This document shows positions 11,096 to 25,400 of a DNA stretch of 64,000 nucleotides, one piece after another; position 1 is the stretch's first letter; the number at the start of each line of letters is the position of its first letter. Both the position numbers and the translations under genes were made by a program. The notes below the pieces were generated by a model. It saw nothing but the letters and a program-made list of their open reading frames with translations. It made no database searches and was not told the origin of the DNA. This DNA is from Antennarius striatus (lineage: Eukaryota; Chordata; Actinopteri; Lophiiformes; Antennariidae): positions 9,292,501-9,356,500 of the forward strand of contig NC_090795.1 of the NCBI RefSeq assembly GCF_040054535.1, in the 5' to 3' direction.

Positions 11096-13390
11096 TTTTA
11101 AGAAATCCAATTTTGATCGTCTATGCAAATGTTAAAATGCAAAATGTAAAAATGGTTCAATGAATATGATTTCAGTTTCATTTGCCGACTTGCATACTAA
11201 TAGCCTAAATAAGACTAAGTTGGCATTTAAAAAAAAAAAAAGCGTATAATATTTTTCCTTCAGATCTATATCAATTATAGACAACACGGAATCGAAAACA
11301 CGACCCACGTATTTTCTCTTACTAAATCCTGCAGGATGCCTCGGTATTTAACTATGGTTGTATCACTTCTCTACTACAAAATTAACAAACGGCAAATTCA
11401 GTTTTATTCTCGCTTTGTTGTTACTAAATGAAAATGTGAAAATCCAACGCAAAAACGTAATTATTAAGGAGAAATCTTAAAAAACGTTTCATTCACTGTG
11501 CTTCATTGCTAATGCAGACATCCCGTGTGGTGTTTATGATAAGGACCAAAATGTTGAGAATAAAACGGATAAAAATGTGTCCGTACTTTTGACACCTTTT
11601 TGAAGCCAAATGTTTGGAGATAAAAATCAAAGTTAATATATTTCAATCAAATGCGCTAAAAAATAAAAAAATAAAAAAAGAACGAATGACGGTATTAAGG
11701 TAGATCTACAAAAAATACATATTTATTTAGAACACGCAGACCGTATATCTTCATGTAAACCGTATTTTACAGCTTCCACTGTGAAGCTGTTAAAAACAGA
11801 CCCATTTAAACGGTCTTTAACAAAAATGATGTAAATTATGACAATTTTGGCATTATGGTCACTTTACTCAGCATGGATACAGTTTTAATATTTCCTTTGT
11901 TCCAGCGGCCCCAAATTTATGTAACCTAAGTGCCATGAAAACACCCAGCTGAGCTTTTGTTTCATCAATCGGACCATCCAGTTACCAACAATACATTAGC
12001 CCCCCCACACCCGAAATCTCACTATTTCGTTACCTTTCTTTTTTGTGTGAATATATTTAAAAATACAACAGAAGATAAATTTAAACAAAGTTGAAATGTA
12101 TTGACTTTAACGAGATGCGACTAAACAGGGGTTCATAATTACAGAGAATAAGAGTTTAAAAATGCATGTAGCTTCCTCAGACAGAACAATAACAAAAACC
12201 CCCCCCCCACTGCTTCAACAAACTGATAATTATACCACACAGTGATCATTTAGCTTAAATGATCTCTGATCTAAAAAAAAGATTCTCTCCCTCAGCGGAG
12301 AAAAAGCAGTTTGAAAATGAAAGTTTCCATTTAATAATTGAGAAATTAAAGAGGAAAAAAAACCCCAGAAGTAGACTGAGTTAAGCAGAACAAGTGCTTT
12401 AATTGGGTTTAGTGAATGCTCATGGAATGGAGTGTATTATCACCATCATCATTAAATGTGAAGAACAGTAAACATACATTAACATTTTGGCCTCTTTGCC
12501 ACTGAAGGAGAACTCACTAACTTGTCAGACAGCAATAAACAAAAAACACACTCACGCATCCACAGTATTGCTTCGACCAATGGGAAGCCTTTTCGGTTGT
12601 TTGAAAGTAGCTCTTGTGAAGCCCTGTGAACACTCATGAGCAGTTCCTTGGTTTGACTTCTGCATGCAAATTCCAAATTATGTAAATACTAAAAATACTT
12701 TTTTAAATCCACAAATATTTGTCAATTTCCAATTATAGCAAAAGTAGAATTTTCCAGCTCTGTAGGTTTATTACGGTCAAATTTCCCATAATGCCTGATA
12801 AACAACTTGAACACAAGCGTTTTTTACCAGACATGTTGACGAATAAACAATATGCACTTTGCTCCATCTCCAAGTACACAAAAAATATATAATTTCAAGG
12901 ACAGACATATTACACTATACACCATGTTCTTTAAGCTCATGTGGGGTAGTTCTGACTGACAGACACTTTTGGCATATTAACAAAATTAATGGTGGAGGAG
13001 TTCATTCACAGGAAGAGACACAAAAGCGAGGAGTGATTTCATGGCAAAGCAGCAGAGCAAAAGTGTTATTATCTTTCATCTGCATCTGTTAAAGTCTGGC
13101 ATCATCTCCATTTTCCTCATGAGATCCACAGGAAATATTCTCCATAAAAAAAATAAGAAATAAAATAAAAACTCATGCTCCCAGCAAACGTAGCTGTTTC
13201 TACTCCTTCATGTCTGACTGTGATGGAGCCAACAGGACCAAACAGAGCAAAGCAGAGACACAACCGTTTCCTCATTCCTGGCTTTGGTTATGACACAGAA
13301 TGAGCTGAAGCAGAAGAAATGAAGCAGGCCATTAACAGTGAGGGGACACAAACACAGAAGCAGGAGCATCTATCAGGCTATCCCTCATAA

Positions 13391-13435
13391 CACCTGCATG
13401 TTATGAGGGAAAGCCTCCCTCATAACATGCAGGTG
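13391..13435. repeat. Perfect 19-bp inverted repeat
   Basis: Arms 13391-13409 and 13417-13435 are exact reverse complements (CACCTGCATGTTATGAGGG) around a 7-base loop. The left arm also pairs partly with 13382-13390, giving a competing hairpin. It may lie in the pip4k2a 3' UTR. Confidence 0.9.
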
Positions 13436-14962
13436 AACTGGGTTTAACTACACAGAAGACAGCAAGGAGGTGAAGGAAGCACAAGAGCTTATTAACCAGT
13501 TTTGGAAATGAAGTGACGGTATGTGAAATATTGGACAAATGCTTTAGAATACAAAACAGAAAATCACATTAATCAGATGGGACTGTGTTTGCAGTGTGTA
13601 AATGTGATCAAGATGCTGACAGATTCCTGAGGTGGGGGAAAGCCATCAGATATTGAGGATGAGCACGACAAAACACAATCACGACACGCGCACTTTGCAC
13701 AAAGCACTTCCACACATGCACGCACGCGCACGCACACATTCTTTACATGTTTTTTATCAAGGCAGGACCAGCGTGAAACAAATGAAGGATTAATATCAGG
13801 AGTCGCCGCCTCGCTCTGAAGACAGGGATGCCTTTACACAGAATAATCAGAATGATGGATTTTGATTGTGCAGAACGGAAACCGCTCCACCAAAGTCAAG
13901 ACAGCAACTTTTTTTTTTTTTTTTTTTTTAATTGGTTAGAACAATCATTAGCACGGTTTTGTTGAACTGACCAAACTATGTGAATAAATCTAAACTCAGA
14001 GGTGCCTAGGTAGAAAGAGGCCGACCAGGGTGTGAAATAATGCGAGTCAAAGTAAACACCCCATTATTAAAATAATCTTTTACAATTGTTTAAAAAAAAG
14101 ATTACAAAATATAAAATTAAATAATTTTGGAGTATAAAGGCACACATCTTGCACAGTGTATACAATGAAAATGGTTATTCAAAGCATGTTAGAAACGGTT
14201 TTACACTCACAAATGTGGTTAAAGTGTGGGGACACAATGAGAACCTGAACAGCCAAACAACACAGATAGGAGAAGAGGGAAATCAAGTCTTGTGACATGC
14301 AAATCTTTTTTTTTTTGTTGAGTACATCTAGAGTAACTACTTTAGAAATTTGAGCAGTATCATTCTTCATTTACCACAACACCATCATTCCTAAGGGTGG
14401 CTCCTTTTTTCCCCCCCAAACACAACTTTACATTTATGACTAAAATCCAATGTAAAAATATAATGTGAATATAATCTATGATATTTAAACAAAGTTTTGT
14501 GATGGAAGCTTTTTGCATGGATTAGAATAGTAAACAAGAACATCTTTACTAATATAGCTTGGTTATCCAGAAGAGATACACAACGTCAAAGCAGAACAGC
14601 TTCTCTCATGTACAAACGAGAATATTGCATTTCCCTTTTTAAGACCAAGTCGACTAAACTGGGATCATATTCGTAACATTTGGTTCCTTTCCTCTTGTGC
14701 AAAATATACAAAACATACTCAAACAGAAAAAATTACCACAATTCTTAAAAATTGCCAAATCCAGACACAGATAAACAGTATGTAAAAAACAAACGACCAT
14801 TACAACACGAACAAGGATTAATAACAGACTAGAATAACAGATTAGAGAAGAGAACAATGATGTTAATGACTTAACAATGTCTATCTTTACATCTGTAGCT
14901 AGTCCTCCCAACCGCCTTCCACCCTTTTCTTTTCTCACAATCCTTTACAACTTTTGAACACT

Positions 14963-14963
<1 letters not shown>

Positions 14964-15009
<46 letters not shown>
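14964..15009. repeat. (AC)n microsatellite
   Basis: About 23 uninterrupted AC units downstream of pip4k2a, possibly within its 3' UTR. Confidence 0.95.
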
Positions 15010-15010
<1 letters not shown>

Positions 15011-16493
15011 GCCCACATGATTGCGTGTGTGCTGGTACGATGCTAGAGGTAAACAGTCTTCTGTCTGCTCTGAATACACAAGTACAGTCACGCTGTTGCC
15101 TGCTTCCAAAAGCCCCCACAGAACACACTGAAAAAGGATCGGAAAGGTTAGTTTACCAAAGCCTAGTAAACACAACTAGTCCTCTTTTCCCATCAAATAT
15201 TGCAGTAAATTGTTCCCAACCAATCTGGAGAGAAAAAAGGTGCCCACAGGTAAGACATGACTGAGACAGAATTTGTCGGGATGTCTTCAACGACTGCAAC
15301 GTAATCCACAGTTGTTCCTCTTTGTCGCAGAGCACTGTAACGGAACAAGAACTCCTCTGACAACAAATAAAAGTGCATCATTTTTGATTTTACTCATAAG
15401 GTGCTCATGGCAACACAAAATTAGGATTCATGTTTCAATGGAACACCCTAATTCTAAATCTATAATAAGGATTCACTTTTGATCACCAGCCACACAAGAC
15501 TCTGGGTGATCCCCCTGCTATGGGAACAGAAACCAGGTCCTACACCACAATGCCCAAAGAATTCAGTCCCACCTGTTCTGGTGTGAAGATACATGTCTTT
15601 CCCTTCAATCACTGCGCATCACAAACAAGCAATAGAGCTAAAGCGCCAGAAAACACTGTCTCCACTAGTGCTGGAAACAAGCACGATGATTTACTGCAAT
15701 AAGTGAACGCATCTCAGCCGAAGAGAAGTGCTTGAACCAGGAACTTGTGCACGTAGGAACAAAAGGGGGCCGGCATCTAAAGAATGAATGACATAAAAGG
15801 AACCCAAATAAGAAGATCTATTTGGCTGATGATGTATATAGGAATTGGGTGGGTGTCTGGCTGTTAACCTATTGGAAGACTGCTTCCTACTTCCTGAAAT
15901 AAAGGAATTGCATTATGTGAGTCTCATCCTCATCATTCTCATTGCATGTTATGTGTGCAAGAGGGACCTCACTTAATGCTGCAATCTGAACTCTCCCCTT
16001 GACCTTACACGTTTTACATGTTCATGAAACATCACGAAGGAAAAACAAATATAAACATAAAAAAAAAACAAAAAAACAAAAAAAACAAATGCACAGGTCT
16101 GGATGTTGTAACAGAGGCAATATAAAAAGAAAGTTATATTCCCACATAATTCACAAAGACAAAACAAATTTTATCTATATAAAAAAAACCTTATGACTTA
16201 GACGCTTGTTGTCAACACCCTTTTCATCCAAAGTAACATATGAACAAAAGTCAACAGAGGAGAGGTTAAATGTAAACGAACAATGTTTTTTAAGCTGTAG
16301 AGCATGGCACCTCACTCACGAGAGACAAACAGGGAGGGATGAGGAGAATGGTTGAGGGAGAGTTATACAAAACCATCACAGCACCTTATTAACTCAACTT
16401 CTAAATGTTTTTTTTTTTTCAGTCACTTCTATTCCTCAGCCCACTCCCCCCCACTGTAATCTGTGCCTCTGTGTCCCGTGTCGCTCCTGGAGG

Positions 16494-19400
16494 CTATGAC
16501 AGGATATTGGCGATGAAATCGTAAAACCTCTTGGAGTACTGCTCTGGGTTCACTGTGGAGATTTCAGCTCCGGCCTGTAGGGCGACACAGACAACATGAT
16601 CATATTGTGAATCCCCAATCAATATTTTTCATGTCACTGTATTTTAATAGTTGAAAAGCTGTGGTATGTAACTGCATACCCCATGTTTGACAGTCTTGGC
16701 AGCATGGGCTGCTTTCTTCTTGGCATCATAGTGCTGAAGGATGTCAATGATGGCCATGAAGTACACCTCCTTCCTGGGAGCGGCTGCAGTGTAAAACAAA
16801 GTCACGCTTGATGCATTTGTACAATATCCAACCGGGGAAGTCTCATTGTAAAGAAAGAGTTAAGTCTTTGAGACATTTTTGACAGCTAGAATACCTGCAT
16901 AGCCAGTAGAGGGAGCTCTTGGATCGGTATGTGTGATTTAGTGTTAAATACTTTCACAAATACTTCTCACCAGCTTATAAAATATGTTTGACTCACTTTC
17001 ATTGCTTTTGATGGCGTACACATCAATGGCGGGATCAAACTCTCCAGGAGACAGAGGCTTGTTGCTGTCGAGGGTGTTACTGGGGCTGTCAGGGGGTGTT
17101 CCAATGCCCCCTCCGTCACTTTCACCCTCCTCCTCAGCCTCATTGTCCTCGCTCTCCACATCTTCCTGCTCGGCTCGTTCTACATCATGAATCCCCACCA
17201 GCAGGCTGTAGTCCATGAGCTTCAGCAAGGCGAGGAACTGAAGATGATGGGAGAAGGTAGAAGAAGAGAGGAAATAAAAAACAATGAGTTGAAAGAGTAA
17301 AGCTGGAGAAAGAAGACATATTAACACATAAAAAAACAGGTGACATAGGGAAGGGAGGGCTCTTTTGTCTAATTTACAGCAAGATTTTCAACCAAAAAAT
17401 AAGTAAAAATAAAGACACATACCTCCACATCTTTCCTGAGCTTTTCCAGGAACATTTTCTTGTTCTCCTCGTCGATGCAGATCTTCTGCCCATCATTGAT
17501 GAAGTCATTGTCCTTGTAGGTGGGCAGCTCCTTGGCCTGCCCATCAGTTTAGGAGATTAGCAACCAAATGAACAACAAACAAAACCACAAAGCAGACTGT
17601 TCAAACCTGAAGGGTGTGGTAATGTAGGCAGACCTGGGCAAAAATGACAGACGTCTGGTGCTCATATCAAGTGGGAAATTTTGTTATGATAAGATAGTGT
17701 CTGTCAATTTCACTAAGTCCAATCACAAACTTTGTGTCGTTAAATATTTAAAAAAAAATTGAGAAGAAAAGAGAGGTTACTGAAATGAGTAACACCAGCA
17801 TCAGAGTCCATCATCCTTTTCCCTCAGAACAACGAAAAAAACATCAAGAAATGAATATACTGTACTTACTGTTTAGACAGGACTGAATGACAGCACATAG
17901 CTACACTTTTTCAACTATAAAAAGGGGAGTTTCAAAATGCATGATGGCAAAGGTTAATCCTTATCTTAAAGATTAGTCATGTCAGCAGTGTGTTTGATTA
18001 TATCTGCCTCACGACGCAATCCAGCATGTTGAAACACTCCTCTGACACAAAGCGTTCAGCCTGTGGTTTGTTAGATAAGCCTGTCTGATTCAACCAAACA
18101 CAACTTAACATTTCTGGTAAAAACAAATTGGAAAAAGAGCAGGCAGTCTGTTCAAACCAAGGCGGGCCTTCATTCAAGCTACATGATTAGACTGTTCCAA
18201 ACAGTTCATGCAACATGCTGACAGCAGGGCACAGATCCATCTGATGCATTGGTTCATATACTTCCCTACTTTATTTATGGTGAAATTACTTTATTTCTCA
18301 TCAGCACAGAATACAAAGCATTTTGCATGTTGGTGCTTGGGCAGATTTTTTAAATGCATCTGGTAGATCCACACTCGTTTTGTCTAGACAAAACACAACA
18401 CATCCAGGTCCTTGGCACTGGGATGGTCACCTAATAGCATCACCTCTCTGTGAGAAATTATATCAGCATTGTCTGGTGTCTCCAAAACCACACTGCTCTG
18501 CACCTGATAAACCTTTTCCTCTATAAAGTCAGCATGGGGTGGTTTTGTGACAGATTCCCACTATTCAGCCTACGAGCAGAAGGAAGGTGTTTCTTAATTA
18601 AGTGTCTTTCCACTGGGATTCATTTCCTTGAAAACTTGCAGGCCTGCCAGCAGCCTGTAGGGGGAGGAGGTGTTATGTGAGGAGGGATAGTGATTTAGTT
18701 CTGAGTCACTGAGGGAAAAATAGAGCAGGAAATGTGGCAACAGGGTAGCAGCAGCAGCAGCTGAGCTACTACGATGTTTCTACGCCAGCAGAAGAGCAGC
18801 AACACAACAGCACTTTGTAGCACTAAAATAAGCTGAACAGCACACTGATTGACAGACAGACACACAGATCAGACTTTACATCAACGAGGACAGGAATACG
18901 GATCACAAGTTATGACATTAGAGCACATATATAAACAGACATAGACCTCCTGATTGCACTAAATATGGGATATGCGATTGACTAGACTGTGACAAAAACT
19001 TAACAAGGATGCAAAATCAGGTCGACTGCAAAGCGACTGGAATAATTTCGCAGGCCTGCTGCCTAAACCGCCTCAAATCTTACATTCATCCATCTTTCTA
19101 CACTTGTTTTCAGCTGTCATTTATTTCCATGCCATACATTCTCAGGCTCTCTAAGCACCTCATTACATCTTATGCCTTCTCACAATCTGGCATGATATTG
19201 ATGTTTTCCTATTACAATGACTGCAATGACAAGAGAGAATCTCCGGTGTATAATACATTGAGGTAATAAGTAGGAAAACAAAGATAAATTACAAGCAGAC
19301 AACAAAGCTAGGTTGTTGATGAGCCGTGTAAAGCCGTGTCCTTAAAACCCATTTATTTTTGGTTTCCCATCAGCTGGTTGGAAAATGGATCTTGGTGGTT

Positions 19401-22400
19401 GTTTATATCTTTTGCTTTGTGGCCAACAGTGGGGCATTCCAAGACCCTAGCAGCTATATTCTTACTGATGTCACTGGTTAGGTTTTTACCTTGGTGACAT
19501 GCAGTCTAACAAGTTGCAAAATATTTTGTTTGAGGTGTAAATCATTGTTTAAAAAAGGTGTCAGTTAGTTAAAACTTAATTAATGTAGAATTAACCTCCA
19601 ATTACAAGTGAATGAAAATAATCAAGCACCCAGTGAGTTTATTTAGCATTGACTACAGCTTGCTCACGCCCCTATTAACTACTGTTTCCTCTATACTGGA
19701 CATCGAATATCTAAAGCATGACATTATGCCTTTAATTACTGAAATAGGTTTAGTATCAACATGGAATTAACCCCAATGTAAAACTAGAATTAGACAAGAG
19801 ATCAAATGAAACCAAAGTGATTGTAGGGCATATAAAACACTTATATTTGAAGTGTGTAGTTAATAAAAACATTGATGAGTCACTTTGACCTTGGTTAACA
19901 TTACATGTGTATTCCTCACAGCTGTAAAAACAAACATCCAAAAGAGAATGACTCATCCTAAGACTAGCTGTATACTAATGCCTCAAGAACCTGTTCATCA
20001 GCCGTCAAAAATATATTATTTCACAAAACTAAGGTTGTTGTAGCGTGTGTGACACAGAGCAAAATCTTATCTGCATTATCTTAAGCTTCTAAAAACTATT
20101 TTATGGAGGACAAATAATCAAGATGTTTACTCATCTCCCGCAAAACATCAGAACATAAAATGATGCTATAATAATTTTAGTTAAATATATCAACAAACAA
20201 GTAACAAATACATATGTTGATTCCAAACCTTTGTTACTAATTTTTTTTTGTGACCATGCAGTGTCTTCATGCTGTAGCATCAACTCAATCTGTTCTTGCT
20301 CTTCTGGGTTTCAGATACATGGTGCCACTGGGTGAATGGAACAAAAACAAAAAACTGTCTGGCAAAACTAAAACCAAACTGGCTGACAAGTTGAGCAAAA
20401 GGTGATCATGAATGGATGACACTTGTGCAAAATATGGCCTTGAAACAACAGCGTCAGTTTGAAGAAGACGAGTGAGAATGCTTGACCGTTAAAGAAAAAA
20501 AAAGAAAGAACAAAAACAGCAAAATAAGATTGTTTCAATAGATCATGCCTGATATATGAGCCCTGGTTCTCTTACATCTCTTACGTGTTTCATGGCGCAG
20601 TAAAAGCGCGTGGCAATCCGCAGTGTTTGCAGCCTTTGCTGAACATTACCAGATTTGGGCCGCGGGGGCACATCTTCTGGTTGGGGCGGCTGCTAGAAAA
20701 GGGGGAGCGAGGCAGGGGCGGTAGGGGTGGAGGAGAGGAGAGAAGAAGGGAGAGAGGAAGGGAGGAAGGAAGTTGGAAGCACAGGCAAAGTGTTTAAAAT
20801 GTAACAGAACACAGTTGTTTTTTTTTAACTGGTAGAGGGTTGGAAAGGGCATAGGCGCGAAAGAAAGGCACAGTCCAGTGTAGACGTTTAGAACTCTCAT
20901 TTCTTTAAAACAGAAGAAGGCAGGAAGAGTTTTGGTTTCCAAACAGGTTCATCCAATGATGATATAAATATGGAAAGATTTTGCTGTTCAACTATTTCAG
21001 TGTTATTAGTTTCACTAATCAATATGACGTTATCTTGAACTGTTGAAATGCACATTTGGGTACGTCTGACTCTGGAGTGCAAGCACTTCTTGGTTTAAAC
21101 ACCTGTCAGGGGGAAGGGAGTAGCTGGCAGGGCTGTTCTCGGGAGGCTAGCAGAAGGAACTACAAAGGGCAAGGAAAAATCTGTCAGGTAATTTGCATTC
21201 TCTGAACCTGTATTCTGCCAAGAATTTATTCAGATGCGGTATTTTTTTTTTTCCCCCCACTTTTTTTGGGCTTTCAATTACTGCATAAGGGGCTGCTAAT
21301 AAAAACACAGGGCGGTTCACTAAGTCATTCCGACACTTCAAAGCCATGCACTCCCACCAGAGCTACCATTCGGTGCTGGCATGCGGAAAGACAGTCATAA
21401 AAACAATAGGACGAGTGCATGAGATAGCTAATGAGCAGTGAAGACAAATGGTATTCCACAGACCAAGAGAAAAAAAAAATCAATCTAATTATAAGCAAAC
21501 AAAACCTTGATAGCTTCCAGGTAACAGAACAAATAACAGAAAAAAAACGTTTAATGCATTTGAATTTAAGTCATGAGCTAGTGTTTGCAACAGTAGCTTG
21601 TGGTTAACCACAAATGGAGCTAAGTAAAATATATAAACGTGTATGATTTGATGAATCTAAGTTGATCTCATTCATGTAGTCCAGGCTCTAGACAAGCTCA
21701 ATTGAGAGTAAAATAAAAATTGAACACTCAAAGCCTTAAAATGCCCACTTGGGAAAGGACAGTACATAAAAGTTGTCATCAGAATCCTGAAACAGCAGCT
21801 CCAAGAACAGCAATATTTACTCCATGAAAAGAAAAATGCATGTCATATGTGGCAGAACGGAACATGTTGACAATATGCAACAGAATAAGGCTGGTGTTCA
21901 TACACATCGAAATGTGTGAGGAATAATGTAACTTCAAAATAGATGCAGAAAAACATTATATTCCATGCAGACGCATGCATGAAAGGGAGACGGTCATGCA
22001 GTTAGGAGAGAACCTTGCCGTGCTTGTTGTTTGTGTGTGTGTATTGTGTATGAAAGTTTTTGTTTTTCAGATACAAACACGGTATTTTCTTAAAAAAAAA
22101 AGAAAAAAAGAAAAAAAAAAGGACAAAACCCCCTTTCTACATAGTTTCATGTGTTACACCCCTTTCCTAAACTTACTGGTTGACTGAAGTTTGTGTATGC
22201 GTTTGTGCCCATATCTTTGTATAAAACCACAACAGAATTGTAAGTCGCAAACACATGTATTGATAGCCACAGCAAACTATTAGTAACTGCAGGTCAATGT
22301 GGAAAATATGTTTCATGTGATGAAACCAGCATGTCTCTGGTCAGATCCATGTCTCAGTCTTAATTGTATCTGAGACTTCACTGATTCTTAATGTCACTAG

Positions 22401-25400
22401 ACTGCAAAGGATGCTTCACATACAGCTGAGCTGCAGATAAAGAGAGGTCACACAGTTGGGCTCACATCCATATCAAGTCCTCACTTGAATTGTTTTCACA
22501 CTCATTTTAACCCCTCACTTTGAGCCTTATTTCTTCTTCCATTTGAAATGGACTATGTTTAGTGCAGGGATTCCCTGAAGTCCTCCACGCCTCATTAAAT
22601 CATGCCCTGTGGTTAAGTCCCTGTAAAACCTCCAGTGGAAAGTTCAAACCCCTCTGGGTCAAAGATTTGCACATCTCATAGGAAAACCCTAGTCAGCTGA
22701 GGCTTTGCAACATGTGGAGACATGATACTTTAGATAAACATCGACTTCCAATACTGCACATCTGACAGGTCAAACGAACAGCTCTTTAAAGTCACGGTGT
22801 CCAAGGACACTGCCACAGCCTGTCACTCAAAAATAAATAACATAAATAAATCATACTGTCTATTTGTAGATCATGTTTTATAGAGACAATAACATCTTAG
22901 CAGAGCACACGGAACCATTGTGTCCTAAGCAATTTAATAACACACTCTATAAGAGGCAACTGTGTTCAAACGGCCAAGTGTTAAAACCCCAAATAACCAG
23001 TGTCCTACAAAAAGCAACACTTCAATCGCTGCTGACACACCAACACCCACACACACTTCAGTCTCATACAACACTACACAGAACACACATCATACACAGG
23101 ACTGCTCAAAACTGTGAGACGTCTGAGTGAATAAAACTCTAACCCTAACACATACCCAGACACACACAACCCTCAATCTTTCACACACAGACAGCAAGCA
23201 GGGAAACTAATGGAACAGCAGAAGCGAGGTTAGAGGGGATGAAGCAAATTAAACAGACATAAATAGCGTGCAGGGGCTAGAAAGGGAATGTTGTGATGAA
23301 GTAGGTGCTGACTGAAGGAGATGGATGTTTGCTACTGTCATCCCCATACAACTCGTGTTGGCTGGGTCATTTGGGTGATGACAAGAAGCCTAGAAGCTGT
23401 GCTGGTTATTGAAACCACTGGAAACAGTTTACTTCCTGTCATTTTTGTAATGGTTTGTTTAATAGGCAGTAGATTCAACCAGAATAACCGAAACATTTCA
23501 TAACATGATACTGACGTGTGAATTACCTGAAGGAGTTTACGGAATGCATTTCATATTTAAAAAAAAATAAAATAAAAATATATAGCCCAATTCTTAACAC
23601 AAACACAAAATCCAAAGCGAGGTGACACAAGTGTAGCGTCCACCTGTTCAGTCCACACCGCTTGTGACCTACACCGTCATTAAAACCAGCTGTCGACTCC
23701 ACTAACAAACCTCCTAATGCGCTTGCGAGGACAACTGCTTGTCGAGTCGATGAAAATAGTTTTCAAACAAACCACATGAAAGGTAGCAGCAGAAAAAAAA
23801 TGTCCTGGCTCGTGTTAATTGATTTGTTTTTTTTAATTCCACTACTGTGCATTGACATGCAATAAAGTTCTGTCAGCATGGATTAATATACTTGTAGCCA
23901 GGGGTTAAAGGTGGCAGGAATGATGATTTGGCACCTTACATAAATAAATAAATAATCAGTTTGACAGTTTAACAACTAATGATGTCACGCCTGTTCATGC
24001 TTTGGTTATTTTAATACTGTAGTTTACTAAAAGCAGGAGCTGCATCATTGTTGGAATAATAAAAAAATGTGTTCCAGCAATGCAGATCCATAATAATATA
24101 AAACATTTTTAAAAAGAAGATACTTATTCAATCATTGATTTTATAACAGACAGGGATAAAGTTTTATCTGAGTACAGGCTGGTCCTTGCAAATACATCTG
24201 AATTTATAGCTTCCTCAATGTAAACACTTTAACCCCTGTCTGAAAAGCATCAGTACTGATAAACACACGAGGGACCAGTGTGTGAAACAGTCCTACATAC
24301 ACTTACAGTATAAACAAGACTGATGGTGTGGATTCTCTTTCTATATTTGATGGACTAATATTAGATTTCAATGTCCTGCCTCTGTTTTGACCTTATCTTA
24401 TGTATAACAGTGGGTCCTCACAACAGATGACTGTACCTTCTCCTTGTCGCTGGCTTCTCTTGCCACAGTGGACCCCTAGAATTGAAAGTGAGAAATTACA
24501 GTCTGTCCTTCTTTCAATTATTGCTGCAGATACTCAAAGTATCTGTATTAGAAACTCAAAGAGTTTCTAATACAGAAGATGACCCAATTATTTCATTGTA
24601 AGACACAAAACCCTGTAGCAAAGTAAGGCAGTTTCAATAACTACTTAAATCCTGTCTTAGAACTCTTATAAGCCATATTAAAAAAATATTTTTCAGAGGC
24701 TGAATCTAATAAAGCTACTTGCACAATAAACATATAAAAACTATTAGATTAACATATTTTCTTCAAATATTTATTTCCTATGTGACCACTGTTTCACCTT
24801 GCTTCCTTTTCTTCTTGATCTCCTCTGCCCTCCTACCTTCAGATCATATTTCTTGTAGACAGACAAGCGATGGGAGAACACATTGCGTGTAACAATCATG
24901 TAGGTCTCATCTCCATCCACAGTGAGCCGGTACATCCCCAGAAACTGTGGCAGCAGTGTGTTACCATGGCACTCCACAATGAACTACCAAACGGGAGATT
25001 GAGAAATATTAAAGGCCCTGTACAGTCAAAATGTATGCTTCCTGTCTATGTTAGTAGAAGAATGTGAATAACAGACAGGTTTTATCAACACAGCACGATC
25101 CCTGAATGATTTAGTGTCACTCTTCGGTACGCTGTAAGGTGAAAAAAAAGACAAGATGGATCTAACATACTGGAACAGCTGTTCTGGAAAATCGTAAGAA
25201 TTTGTGTCTTGACACTTTTAGACATTTATTGACCAATCCACAAGAAAGAAGCAGAGCAAGTTCTGAAACTGAATTATTAACAATATAAAAATGTGTTTTC
25301 AGTTTTCAGGGTAGTAATTTGTTGTTTTAAATATATGCCCAAGAATCAGAGAGAAATGCTATGACATTGATTAAAAATTGATTAAAAATTAAGATTTCAA

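Larger units (their letters stand above)
11096..16493 (-). other. spag6-pip4k2a interval, including the pip4k2a 3' UTR
   Basis: No further coding exon is supported. pip4k2a ends at 16494 on the minus strand, so its 3' UTR begins here. Minus-strand AATAAA candidates (plus TTTATT) lie near 12767 and 11402, but neither is proven. A 3' UTR reaching the first would be about 3.7 kb. The stretch holds short A- and C-runs, a perfect hairpin at 13391-13435 and an (AC)n tract at 14964-15009. Confidence 0.4.

Noticed and set aside
10746-11101. A coding gene between spag6 and pip4k2a (for example COMMD3, a neighbour of BMI1 in human)
   Set aside because: The frames there show no COMMD similarity and no convincing splice sites. 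Only a CpG-rich patch is supported.
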